The notes under the pieces: model-generated
What the model was told of the DNA's origin: nothing
What the model saw: only the letters and a program-made list of their open reading frames with translations
Databases searched by the model: none
Part shown: piece after piece, positions 18,365-26,935 of the stretch
Numbering within the stretch: position 1 is the first letter of the stretch
Layout of the letters: every line of letters starts with the position of its first letter
Translations under genes and position numbers: made by a program
From: Bog-950 sp046329515
GTDB taxonomy: Bacteria > Bacteroidota > Bacteroidia > Chitinophagales > LD1
DNA: 64,000 nucleotides
Direction: 5' to 3'
NCBI GenBank assembly: GCA_046329515.1
Contig: JAXLUM010000003.1
Location: forward strand, 124,001-188,000

Positions 18365-20209
18365 CTACCTTGCCTTTACAAATTGTTTTGAATACAATTT
18401 GCCACCTGCATTAAGGCTTACAAAGTAAGTGCCTGCCGCAAAAGTTGAAATATCAGCCTCGGCATTATACAACCCAAATTGTGTTTGGTTAGTGGTGTTG
18501 GTGTAAAGCACCCGGCCGCTTATATCAGTAATTTGCAACTGCACTTTAGCAGGTTGCGAAATGTAGTATTGAATTTTCACTTCGTTTTCAGCCGGGTTAG
18601 GGTAGCAGCCTACTACAATAAGGTCGTTCTTAATTTCCTTAACAGCGCTTATAAAAGGCGGTTGTACAGGCATACCGGTGCGTGGGGTTAAAGGGCCGCC
18701 GCATTGGGTTAGGTGGTTCGCCTGGTCAGCATCGCACCAGCTGGCACTAACTGAGGCCGTGTAAGTTCTATCGGTAATGGTGCTCATGTGTATCCAATCG
18801 CCCTGTACGCGCTGGTCGTTTACATCTAACAAAAGATAGCCACGTTTTGATAAATCAGCATACTTAACGTTGGGGTTAAAGACCTGAATAGCTGCTACCG
18901 GAACGGAGAAGGTAATAAAGCTGCCACTGGTAACACTGGTGCACACGTATTCAACACCAATTGAACCTGCACCGGTAGAAGAATTGTAGTTGCCGGGGTC
19001 TAAGGGTAAATCGTTACCCCATGAGGTATGGATATCACCCGTTAAAACCACAACGTTGTTAATGTTGTTGCTTGAAATGTAATTGAAGATTTTGCTGCGC
19101 TCGGCAGGGTAGCCGTCCCATTGGTCCTGGTTAACAGCCTGGCCCAACACTTTAAGTGGCGACATCATTACCTGGTTGCCTATTAACTTCCACTTAGCTG
19201 TTGAAGCAGAAAGCTGTTGTTTGAACCAATCTAACTGAGCGGCACCCAGCATAGTGCGGTTAGTATCGTTTACGGCGGTACCGGTTGTGCCAATTTGTTG
19301 TTGGCGGCCTTCAAGGCGCGAATCCAGAAGAATTAAATCGGCCATGTTGCCTAAAGGTATAACACGGTGTATAGTATCAACGCTGTTGTGCACGTTGCGT
19401 ATAGGCATCCATTCAAAGTAAGCCTTACGAGAATATTCTTTGCGGTCGTTCCAATAACCCTCTACACTATCGGTGTGGTTTTGCGCACCACCGCTCCAGC
19501 TATCGTTGGCAGTTTCGTGGTCGTCCCACACGGTAATGAAGGGATACATTTGATGCACATAACGTAAATCGGGGTCAAGCTTGTATTGTGAATGACGCAT
19601 GCGGTAATCGGCCAGCGTTAAAATTTCGGTTTGCGGTTCATGCAGGCGCGATGAGTCAACACCCGGCGTAAAATCATCAATGCCATATTCGTAGTAGTAA
19701 TCACCCAAATGAATAACGGCATCCACATCGTTCTTTACAGCAATATCTTTATATGCATTAAAGAAACCATCCTGATAGTTAGAGCAGGCCACTACAGCAA
19801 AACGCATATCGGTATTGGTGCCCAAAGGCGCAGTACGAGTGCGGCCAATGCATGAGTACGTATTATTGGTTTTAAAACGGTAATAGTACCAGGTGTTAGG
19901 CACCAGCCCTGTGGCATCAACCTTAACACAAAAATCGGTACTGCTGTCAACAGTTACGTTACCTGAACTTACTACTGCGGTAAAAGCAGTATCGCCTGCC
20001 ACTTGCCAATCAACACTTGCTGAAACATCGGTAGTGGTTACACGGGTCCACAGTATAACGCGGTCTGAAAGAGGGTCGCCTGAAGCCACGCCATGGTAAA
20101 AGGGCGCCAGCGCACCATCCAGCAGGGAGCGGGAAGGAGAGAGGTGGTCGTTTTGGGCGTTAAGCGAAAGGCCTATAAGCAGAGAAAAGAAGAGTGTAAA
20201 AGTTTTCAT
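18365..20209 (-). CDS. PhoD-like alkaline phosphatase with T9SS type A sorting domain
   Basis: A 614-residue exported phosphatase. A signal peptide (MKTFTLFFSLLIGLSLNAQ) precedes the PhoD N-terminal domain (GVASGDPLSDRVILWTR, near residue 40), then the metallophosphatase core with VACSNYQDG, HLGDYYYEYG, WDDHETANDSW and LTGDIHTSWG, which hold the Fe/Ca ligands of PhoD. The last about 75 residues, from VVGCYPNPAENEVKI onward, form a T9SS type A sorting domain, so the enzyme is probably exported across the outer membrane rather than left in the periplasm. Expected activity is release of phosphate from phosphomono- or diesters. Confidence 0.9.
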   Translation of the reverse strand: MKTFTLFFSLLIGLSLNAQNDHLSPSRSLLDGALAPFYHGVASGDPLSDRVILWTRVTTTDVSASVDWQVAGDTAFTAVVSSGNVTVDSSTDFCVKVDATGLVPNTWYYYRFKTNNTYSCIGRTRTAPLGTNTDMRFAVVACSNYQDGFFNAYKDIAVKNDVDAVIHLGDYYYEYGIDDFTPGVDSSRLHEPQTEILTLADYRMRHSQYKLDPDLRYVHQMYPFITVWDDHETANDSWSGGAQNHTDSVEGYWNDRKEYSRKAYFEWMPIRNVHNSVDTIHRVIPLGNMADLILLDSRLEGRQQQIGTTGTAVNDTNRTMLGAAQLDWFKQQLSASTAKWKLIGNQVMMSPLKVLGQAVNQDQWDGYPAERSKIFNYISSNNINNVVVLTGDIHTSWGNDLPLDPGNYNSSTGAGSIGVEYVCTSVTSGSFITFSVPVAAIQVFNPNVKYADLSKRGYLLLDVNDQRVQGDWIHMSTITDRTYTASVSASWCDADQANHLTQCGGPLTPRTGMPVQPPFISAVKEIKNDLIVVGCYPNPAENEVKIQYYISQPAKVQLQITDISGRVLYTNTTNQTQFGLYNAEADISTFAAGTYFVSLNAGGKLYSKQFVKAR

Positions 20210-20302
20210 GCCGGGTGTTTTGGGTGGCTAAATGTAAAATGAAAGACAGGATTTTGAAATAGGATTATTTTAGATGCGGTTAATTAACAAATAGATAGTG
20301 AA

Positions 20303-21151
20303 ATGATAATAATTGCAGAGAGCGGCAGCACCAAAACAAACTGGCTGGCTGAGGACGGGAAACTTTATGAAACCATAGGACTAAACCCCTTGTTTCATAC
20401 CAGTGAATCTATCTACAACGAGATTGTAAAAAATAAAGAGCTATATGCTTTAAAAGATAAGTTCAGCCATGTGTTTTTTTATGGCGCCAGTTGCAGCAGC
20501 GATGAACGGAACAAAGTAGTGCACGATGCCCTGTTGCGTTTATTTGATAAGGCCAGCATAATTGAAGTGGACCATGATATGAATGCGGCCGCTATTGCCA
20601 CCTATACCGGTAAGCCGGGCATTGCCTGCATTTTGGGCACAGGCTCCAACGCCTGTTTTTACGATGGTAAAGAATTGAGGCAGGAAGGCTCGCCGGGTTT
20701 GGGGTATGTGTTGGGCGATGAAGGAAGCGGGGCCCATTTCGGAAAAAAACTGCTCTCCCTTTTTCTTTACAATGAACTACCGGCAGCCACTATGAAAATT
20801 ATGGCTGAACAGTATAAGCTGGAGAAGGAAGTTATTATAGAAAACGTGTATAAGAAGCCGCATGCCAATATTTACCTGGCCTCGTTTGCCAAAGTAATGA
20901 GCGAAACGCCTGATAGGGAGTTTATGAGTGGCTTAGCCAAAGAAGGCTTTACTGAATTCTTTCAGCACCATGTGCGTTGTTACCAAAATTACCAGCAGTA
21001 CCCCGTGCACTTTGTGGGGTCAATTGCTTACTTCTTTAAAGAGGAGCTAAAAGCTGTGGCTGAAAAATTTGGTTGCGAGTTAGGGATTGTGGACCGCAAC
21101 CCGGTTTACAGGTTGTTGGAATACCACCTTAAGCAGCAGGCTTCGCAGTAG
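20303..21151 (+). CDS. N-acetylglucosamine kinase-like BadF/BadG-family ATPase
   Basis: A 282-residue sugar-kinase-fold protein. IIIAESGSTKTNWL (residues 2-15) is the phosphate-1 motif; ACILGTGSNACFYDG (near residue 108) is phosphate-2; and GYVLGDEGSGAHFG (near residue 135) is the further conserved block of the BadF/GlcNAc-kinase family. Size and motifs fit the eukaryote-like GlcNAc kinases, which phosphorylate amino sugars salvaged from peptidoglycan or chitin. Its 3' end overlaps the convergent FTR1 gene by 23 bp. Confidence 0.83.
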   Translation: MIIIAESGSTKTNWLAEDGKLYETIGLNPLFHTSESIYNEIVKNKELYALKDKFSHVFFYGASCSSDERNKVVHDALLRLFDKASIIEVDHDMNAAAIATYTGKPGIACILGTGSNACFYDGKELRQEGSPGLGYVLGDEGSGAHFGKKLLSLFLYNELPAATMKIMAEQYKLEKEVIIENVYKKPHANIYLASFAKVMSETPDREFMSGLAKEGFTEFFQHHVRCYQNYQQYPVHFVGSIAYFFKEELKAVAEKFGCELGIVDRNPVYRLLEYHLKQQASQ

Positions 21152-23021
21152 GTTTCCGGCCGGCTAAATTCCATACCAGAATTACTATAACCAATACGGC
21201 TAATTGCGTAAGGCAGGTTTCTACTGTAGGGAATATGCCCAGTAACTCAATGCGCGAAACGCTTAAGCCGTGGATAGGCACGTAGCCGATTTCCTGGAAA
21301 GAGTGAATGCCTTTGCCGGCTAAAACCACCGCAAGCACAGCCATTACAATAGAAGATATTTTAAACAATTGCGGTATAGGCAACTTTGCTGAAAAGCGCA
21401 ATACCACAAAGGCCAGTGTAAATACCAGCAAGAAAGCGATTAACACACCCAGGGCAATAGCCTGTGATTGTTTACCACCTGATTCAATATTGAGGGATGA
21501 AAGGAAGACAACGGATTCGAATACCTCGCGGAATACAACGAAGAAAGATAAAGAAGCAAGGCCCCAAAGGCTGCCCTCGCTAACTGCGTTTTTAACTAAG
21601 CGGCTAACGTATTCTTTCCATCTGCCGGCCTCACTTTTGCCGTGCAGCCAAAAGCCCACATACAACAGCATTACTACGGCCAGTATGGAAATGCTGGCTT
21701 CAATCAATTCCATGCTGCTGCCATCGGGTATAAGCTTTGAACCAACAAACCAAATAACAAGGCCGCATAACACAGCGGTAATCCAACCGGCATGTACCCA
21801 GCGCGGTGCGTTAGGAATATTAGCGGCCTTCAATACTGAAAGTATAACCATGATAACGAGGAAAGCCTCCAGACCCTCGCGCAGTAGTATGGATATGCTC
21901 ATTAAGAAGGAAAGCCAGAAGGAATATTCCTTCTTCTCTAATACAGCGCTTACCTCGTGAATGGTTTGCTTGGCTGCATTAATAGAGTCGTTTACTTCAG
22001 CAATAGGGCGGTTTTCGTTGATGAGTTTACGAATGCGCTGAATTTGTTTTTCTAACTTTTCGCTTAGCTCAGGGTCGGTAGCTTTTAGCTGTAACTCTAT
22101 TGGCTCTATACCTTGCAGGTAAGCTAAAGAAGCCGACTGTAAAGCATCGGCACCGCGGGCGTTAGTGTAGTAAAGGTTAGCACGGTCAAGGTACTCCAAT
22201 GCGGTTTTTAAAAATAGGTCGTTACTTGGGTGTGGACGGTTAAGGCGTATAGCAGCCAGTTGGTTGCTATCTATACCATACTCTTTTGCCAACTCTACAT
22301 CTGATGAAACCGCAATTTTTTCCAATGAAATTTTCTGCAGCAGTTCTTTATTGTTGTCAAAATCGGCATTAGGGTAGCGCAATGAAATAACGTAGAAGGC
22401 CAGGTTCCAAACCTCGTCATCTTCAAGACCAACATGTGAGCGCATGCCGGTGCCTTCAACCCCTAAACGTATAGTATTAAAAGCATGGGCAGGCGAAATG
22501 AATTTCAAGCGTTCGTTATCGTGAAAGTTGCGGGGCTTAGGGTCCAGGGTTAAGCCTTCGGGGCCATCGCCAAAGCCTGCATTTCCATGGCATTTAGCGC
22601 ACTGTTCAATAAAAAGCTTTTTGCCGGCTTCTAAATCGGGGTAGTGCGAAGGGAAAGTCTTTAAGCCGGTAATGGCTATAATTTTCATTTTGGCTTCCTG
22701 CGATTTCTTAGCCACTATTTCGTAGTCGGCTTTGTTTTTTACCAGGGTAACCAAATCTTCTATCAGGCTGTCAACGGCAATGGAATCGGCATCGCTCCAA
22801 TCGGCGGAAAACTCTTTGAAGTATTTCTCGCCGTGCTCGCAAAACTCCGTCATCTCCTCATACTCATCCTCATTAATGACCTTGCCATCCTTTACGGCGT
22901 TTTTGTAATCCTGCCCAAGGTAATTGAGGGTATGCACTAAAATGCGTGAGGCTTCGCCCTTGCTGGCAAATGCAGTGGCCGAGGCCACCAAAAAGAGAAC
23001 TATGAGAGAAATTCTACGCAA
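21129..23021 (-). CDS. FTR1-family iron permease with N-terminal cytochrome c domain
   Basis: A 630-residue protein. After a signal peptide comes a c-type cytochrome domain with CAKCH at residues 141-145 and a later Met (VEGTGMRSH) that could be the second haem ligand. A helical linker follows, then an FTR1 permease region from about residue 375 with seven spans. The iron motifs REGLE and REVFE are both present. FTR1 proteins carry iron after oxidation of Fe(II), so a fused cytochrome could accept the electron. The only start that keeps the signal peptide is TTG at 23021; no in-frame ATG lies near. A palindromic site sits 21 bp upstream. Confidence 0.87.
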   Translation of the reverse strand: MRRISLIVLFLVASATAFASKGEASRILVHTLNYLGQDYKNAVKDGKVINEDEYEEMTEFCEHGEKYFKEFSADWSDADSIAVDSLIEDLVTLVKNKADYEIVAKKSQEAKMKIIAITGLKTFPSHYPDLEAGKKLFIEQCAKCHGNAGFGDGPEGLTLDPKPRNFHDNERLKFISPAHAFNTIRLGVEGTGMRSHVGLEDDEVWNLAFYVISLRYPNADFDNNKELLQKISLEKIAVSSDVELAKEYGIDSNQLAAIRLNRPHPSNDLFLKTALEYLDRANLYYTNARGADALQSASLAYLQGIEPIELQLKATDPELSEKLEKQIQRIRKLINENRPIAEVNDSINAAKQTIHEVSAVLEKKEYSFWLSFLMSISILLREGLEAFLVIMVILSVLKAANIPNAPRWVHAGWITAVLCGLVIWFVGSKLIPDGSSMELIEASISILAVVMLLYVGFWLHGKSEAGRWKEYVSRLVKNAVSEGSLWGLASLSFFVVFREVFESVVFLSSLNIESGGKQSQAIALGVLIAFLLVFTLAFVVLRFSAKLPIPQLFKISSIVMAVLAVVLAGKGIHSFQEIGYVPIHGLSVSRIELLGIFPTVETCLTQLAVLVIVILVWNLAGRKPTAKPAA

Positions 23022-23041
23022 GCCGGTTTGTTAAAAAGCAA

Positions 23042-23058
23042 TTTAGACTAATTCTAAA
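23042..23058. promoter_or_regulatory. Palindromic operator-like site upstream of FTR1 iron permease
   Basis: TTTAGACTAATTCTAAA is an inverted repeat with arms TTTAGA and TCTAAA around CTAAT. It ends 21 bp before the TTG start of the iron permease. The TTAG...CTAA arms resemble DtxR/IdeR/SirR-type iron or manganese operators more than a Fur box. Function is inferred from position and symmetry only. Confidence 0.5.
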
Positions 23059-23155
23059 CAGCGTGCGAATGTAAAAGGTTCGGCGAGTTTTTTACAATGA
23101 TTTTTGTTAGGCTTAACGATTTATAATTAGACGGGATTTTTAGCCGAAAAGGGCT

Positions 23156-24271
23156 TTATTTCTGCCTGAGGCCCTCAAAGGCGGAATCGTAGGTAGCGAT
23201 AAGATTGCCCCAGTGGTATTTAACGGCGTATTGTTGGGTATCCATAACGCGGATGTATTTTATATCCCAAATGCGGCGCTGCAATTTGTTTACAAAGTCT
23301 TCATTATCGTAAAAATAGGTGTTGTGGTATTGTTCAGGCAGATGTTCGGGGTAAGCCAGACGCTTAGGTAAAAAGGGCACGCAGTTGCAATACATAGCCT
23401 CTACCACGCTGCCGCCAAAAAAATCCTGAAAGGAAGTTACGGGCAGCAGGTCGGCCATCCACAGCCATTTGGCGTATTCTGCATAGGTATCAGCATAACC
23501 GAAGTGAAGGATTTTATCGGCCAGTTTTTCTTTAGCAAAGTCGAACACCGGCGGGTATTTTTCATAGCGCTCACCTAAAACCACCAGGCGGAAATCAATA
23601 CCCCTGTCCGCAATATCAGTTAGGGCTGTAAAGAATTGCTCAGGGTTTTTGTCGTACTCCCAGCGGTGATTCCACAGTATTACGGCGCGCATAGGTTTCT
23701 CCATACCTGCCGGCTTAAAGGTGTCCAGCTTCTTTAAATCCATTCCTAAAGGCAGCACCGAACTCTTGCGTTTTATAGCTTCAATAGTTTCGGTGTTGTT
23801 GTAATCAGGAAATGCTTTTAGAAAGAGCGGAAGATTATTTAAGAAGGAGTTTTGATGATAAGCGGAGTTGAAGAAAACCGTATTGGCACGAAGTGCAGAA
23901 GTATAATTGATAAAAGCATAGTGGTTGTCGCGCTTCAGTTTTACATCTTCATCGGTAGGGCTCCAGGGATAAGTCAATTGGTTTTCGTGAAAGTAAAGGG
24001 CCGTGGGAATTTTGGCGGACCATGAGGCTGTTAAGGACATAAACAGATTGAGGTCCAGCATATCAGTTGCCAGAATTAAATCGTAGTTATGATATTCCTT
24101 TTTGCTGTTGGCTATTTGTGCCAGGGTTACGGCACCGCCGTGCATGCGCCATTTCCAATGGTAACCGGGCAGCGATAAAATTTCGATGTGGTGGCTGCTG
24201 AACTGCTTTAACTCCTCCGTCCACTTTTTGTGTGAGCCGGTAAGGAAGGGTTCAATCAGCAGGATATTCAT
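23156..24271 (-). CDS. tRNA-queuosine alpha-mannosyltransferase-like glycosyltransferase (DUF3524)
   Basis: A 371-residue GT-B glycosyltransferase. The N-terminus, with LLIEPFLTGSHKKW and PGYHWKWRMHGGA, is the DUF3524 domain found in animal GTDC1/QTMAN, which mannosylates queuosine in tRNA-Asp. Further conserved text includes LATDMLDLN, TALYFHENQLTYPW and FNSAYHQNSFL. The C-terminal half holds a GT4-like donor site (ILWNHRWEYDKNP and SFQDFFGGSVVEAMYCNCVP, an E-x7-E-like region). Bacterial members are not well studied; acting on tRNA queuosine is an inference from the family. It lies 5 bp downstream of dihydroorotase, in one transcript. Confidence 0.8.
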   Translation of the reverse strand: MNILLIEPFLTGSHKKWTEELKQFSSHHIEILSLPGYHWKWRMHGGAVTLAQIANSKKEYHNYDLILATDMLDLNLFMSLTASWSAKIPTALYFHENQLTYPWSPTDEDVKLKRDNHYAFINYTSALRANTVFFNSAYHQNSFLNNLPLFLKAFPDYNNTETIEAIKRKSSVLPLGMDLKKLDTFKPAGMEKPMRAVILWNHRWEYDKNPEQFFTALTDIADRGIDFRLVVLGERYEKYPPVFDFAKEKLADKILHFGYADTYAEYAKWLWMADLLPVTSFQDFFGGSVVEAMYCNCVPFLPKRLAYPEHLPEQYHNTYFYDNEDFVNKLQRRIWDIKYIRVMDTQQYAVKYHWGNLIATYDSAFEGLRQK

Positions 24272-24276
24272 AATGC

Positions 24277-25617
24277 TTAACGGTTAAAGGAAAGACGAAG
24301 GCCTTTTACAGTTTCATCGAAGGTGCCGTTATCATAAGCCAGGTGGCCGCTTACAAAGGTTTTGTTTACCGCGCCGGTAAACTCGTAGTTTTCAAACGGG
24401 CTCCAACCGCATTTAAACAGAATGTTCTCTTTTGAAACGGTCCACTTTTTATTTACGTCAACCAAAGCCATATCGGCAAAGTAACCTTCGCGTAAATAGC
24501 CGCGCTCGGCTATTTGAAAACATACCGCAGGCTTATGGCACATTTTGTCCACTATCTTCTCTAACGAAATCTGACCGCGGTGATAAAACTCCAGCATAAC
24601 GTTTAGGCTGTGTTGCAATAGCGGTAAACCTGCAGGCGCTTTCAGGTAGGTTTGATTCTTCTCGTCTATAGTATGCGGTGCATGGTCGGTAGCAATAACA
24701 TCAATAGTATCATTCATCATGGCCTCAAACAACAGTGGTTTGTGGTGCGAATCTTTAATAGCAGGGTTGCACTTTATTTTGCTTCCCAAGCGTGCATAGT
24801 CGCTTTTATCAAACCAAAGATGATGCACACATACTTCGGACGTAATGCGCTTTTCCTCTAAAGGTATTTCGTTGGTGAATAATGAAATTTCGTCGGCTGT
24901 TGAGATATGCAGAATGTGCAGGCGGCTGTTATACTTTTTAGCTAATTGAACGGCCAACGTAGACGAGTTTAAACAAACCTGCTCGTTACGTATTTCGGCA
25001 TGGCACTCCATTGGAATGTCTTCGCCGTACTTTGCTTTATATTCTTCAAGGCGCTGTTTCACTAACTTATCATCTTCGCAATGCGTAGCAATCAACAGGT
25101 CTGCCCTCTCCCTGAAAATCTTTTCCAGTAAGCAAGGGTCATCAACCAGCATATCACCGGTGGAAGAGCCCATAAATATTTTTATGCCGCAAATGTTTTT
25201 ACCATCCACCTTTAGCAGTTCACCAAGGTTTTCGTGGTTGGTGCCCATGTAAAAGGAATAGTTAGCCAAAGATGTTTGCGAGGCGATTTTGTATTTGTCT
25301 TCCAATAGCGGAATAGTAACACTTGGCGGATTTACATTGGGCATTTCCATAAAGGAGGTAACACCACCGGCTACGCCTGCACGGGCTTCTGTGTAAATAG
25401 TAGCTTTATGCGTTAAGCCGGGTTCGCGAAAATGGACCTGGTCATCAATAATGCCGGGCATTAAATGCAAGCCTTCGGCATTAATTTCATTCACCTTAAA
25501 CTTTACACTAAAGCCTTTATCAATCCGTTCAATCCGTTGGTCGCGAATTAATACATCAGCATCTATAATCTTCCCTTCATTAATTATTCTCGCTCCTTTA
25601 ATAAGGTAATTCGCCAT
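24277..25617 (-). CDS. pyrC: Dihydroorotase
   Basis: A 446-residue amidohydrolase of the dihydroorotase/hydantoinase branch. DQVHFREPGLTHKATI near residue 60 has the HxR substrate/metal motif; ATHCED, HILHIS and ATDHAPHT carry the remaining metal ligands in order. Dihydroorotase closes carbamoyl-aspartate to dihydroorotate in pyrimidine synthesis. DHAPHT is a dihydroorotase signature, but allantoinase and hydantoinase are near relatives. It is the upstream gene of a pair with the queuosine mannosyltransferase-like gene. Confidence 0.88.
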   Translation of the reverse strand: MANYLIKGARIINEGKIIDADVLIRDQRIERIDKGFSVKFKVNEINAEGLHLMPGIIDDQVHFREPGLTHKATIYTEARAGVAGGVTSFMEMPNVNPPSVTIPLLEDKYKIASQTSLANYSFYMGTNHENLGELLKVDGKNICGIKIFMGSSTGDMLVDDPCLLEKIFRERADLLIATHCEDDKLVKQRLEEYKAKYGEDIPMECHAEIRNEQVCLNSSTLAVQLAKKYNSRLHILHISTADEISLFTNEIPLEEKRITSEVCVHHLWFDKSDYARLGSKIKCNPAIKDSHHKPLLFEAMMNDTIDVIATDHAPHTIDEKNQTYLKAPAGLPLLQHSLNVMLEFYHRGQISLEKIVDKMCHKPAVCFQIAERGYLREGYFADMALVDVNKKWTVSKENILFKCGWSPFENYEFTGAVNKTFVSGHLAYDNGTFDETVKGLRLSFNR

Positions 25618-25657
25618 TTCACCAATTTGCCGGTGAAAATAAAGAATTTGGTCAGGC

Positions 25658-26860
25658 TCAGGGTTTATATATAGCTGCTGTAGAGTGGAAAGACATGTAA
25701 GAATGACGAAATTCTTGGTAAGCGCTCAACAGATGTAAATTTTTCCCCTGAAAAGGTCCCGAAAGGCAATCTCCTTTTAAATTCCACACTGATCCGGAGG
25801 TATCAGTAAGTGTGACAGTATGTTCATCATATGCAAATTGCAATACGCTGCCATTAACCATGCGGTTAAATACATGAAAGGAAAGATTATCTGGTTCAAT
25901 AATCAATAAGGGAAAGACATTGCCTAATGTGTCCTGTATAATACGTTTTTGTTTTAGTATATTCCACTCATATATTTTTTCGCTTCCGTTATATGTAACA
26001 TCTATTACCCATGATTTGGGTTTTCCGGCTACAGTATCGGTGCCTGTTAGGCCTCCTTTGGATGTACCGTTGTCAAATCCTTTAAGCGCATTATATTCTT
26101 TCGAAAATAAATTATCTGCTTGAAGAACTAAGGTTGCCGGGTACATACTTTCCCAAACGGCTAATGTGGTCTGCTGTGTCGGTATTTCTTGTAAACAGCT
26201 TCCTTTTAAAGGACCAGCTACACATTCGCCTGTCGCCTGTCGCCACCAACTTTTGGTTTCGCTATCCTCAAAAAGGGCATTAAACTGATCCATGCCAACC
26301 AAGCGAAATGTTTCAACCTTGCCATTAACTATGGGGCTAAATACCCTGCCTGTGCGGCATACGGAACAGTAAGTTACTATTATAGGTCGACCAGCAATAC
26401 TATCGCGTATTTCATGGTGATAGGCAATAATATTTAGTGGGTAGGCACGTGATTCGCCTCCAACGGTAATGCCTAGTACCAAACGTTCGTTTTCAATTTG
26501 ATTTTTTCCCAAAGGCCACATTCTTTTAACGGTTGGTTGGTAGAACATTTTATCCGCTCTCATTATGAAGTTGGTGAGGTAGAAAACGGAGCCGATAAAA
26601 AGCGAACCTACAACAGCAGGGACCATTTTCCATACGGGTCTCGCTTTCATAATAAACCAAAGAGAAGCGAGCATTAGAATAGTAGACAAAATACGGGGCG
26701 GCCATATATTTCGGTTAATGGTGTATGATAATTCAACATGATTTCCATTTTGGCTACCAGGCATAGGCATTATGTAGTACACGGCAAGAACTTCAACAGC
26801 AAGTAAAGTGAAGAACCCTAGAATAAAAAAAGTACCCGGATTTTTGGAAATTAGTTTCAT
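25658..26860 (-). CDS. DUF3179 domain protein, membrane-anchored
   Basis: A 400-residue protein. Three hydrophobic spans fill the first about 105 residues; a DUF3179 domain follows, with YPLNIIAYHHEIRD, IVTYCSVCRTGRVF and WRQATGECVAGPLKG as its usual conserved blocks. The Cys pair in CSVC and the HH pair suggest metal or haem contacts, but the function of the family is not known. The gene looks more AT-rich in codon use than its neighbours by eye. It stands between dihydroorotase and clpB with gaps of 40 and 75 bp. Confidence 0.82.
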   Translation of the reverse strand: MKLISKNPGTFFILGFFTLLAVEVLAVYYIMPMPGSQNGNHVELSYTINRNIWPPRILSTILMLASLWFIMKARPVWKMVPAVVGSLFIGSVFYLTNFIMRADKMFYQPTVKRMWPLGKNQIENERLVLGITVGGESRAYPLNIIAYHHEIRDSIAGRPIIVTYCSVCRTGRVFSPIVNGKVETFRLVGMDQFNALFEDSETKSWWRQATGECVAGPLKGSCLQEIPTQQTTLAVWESMYPATLVLQADNLFSKEYNALKGFDNGTSKGGLTGTDTVAGKPKSWVIDVTYNGSEKIYEWNILKQKRIIQDTLGNVFPLLIIEPDNLSFHVFNRMVNGSVLQFAYDEHTVTLTDTSGSVWNLKGDCLSGPFQGKNLHLLSAYQEFRHSYMSFHSTAAIYKP

Positions 26861-26935
26861 TGATTAAAAATAAAGAAGAATCCTGCAATTATTCAAAATG
26901 GTTTGGTGTGAGCTCTTGTTTAGGAACCATTGCTG

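Noticed and set aside
23120..23156. Short hairpin near AGCCGAAAAGGGCT as a terminator
   Set aside because: The stem is only four or five pairs and the T-rich side does not follow the minus-strand gene end.
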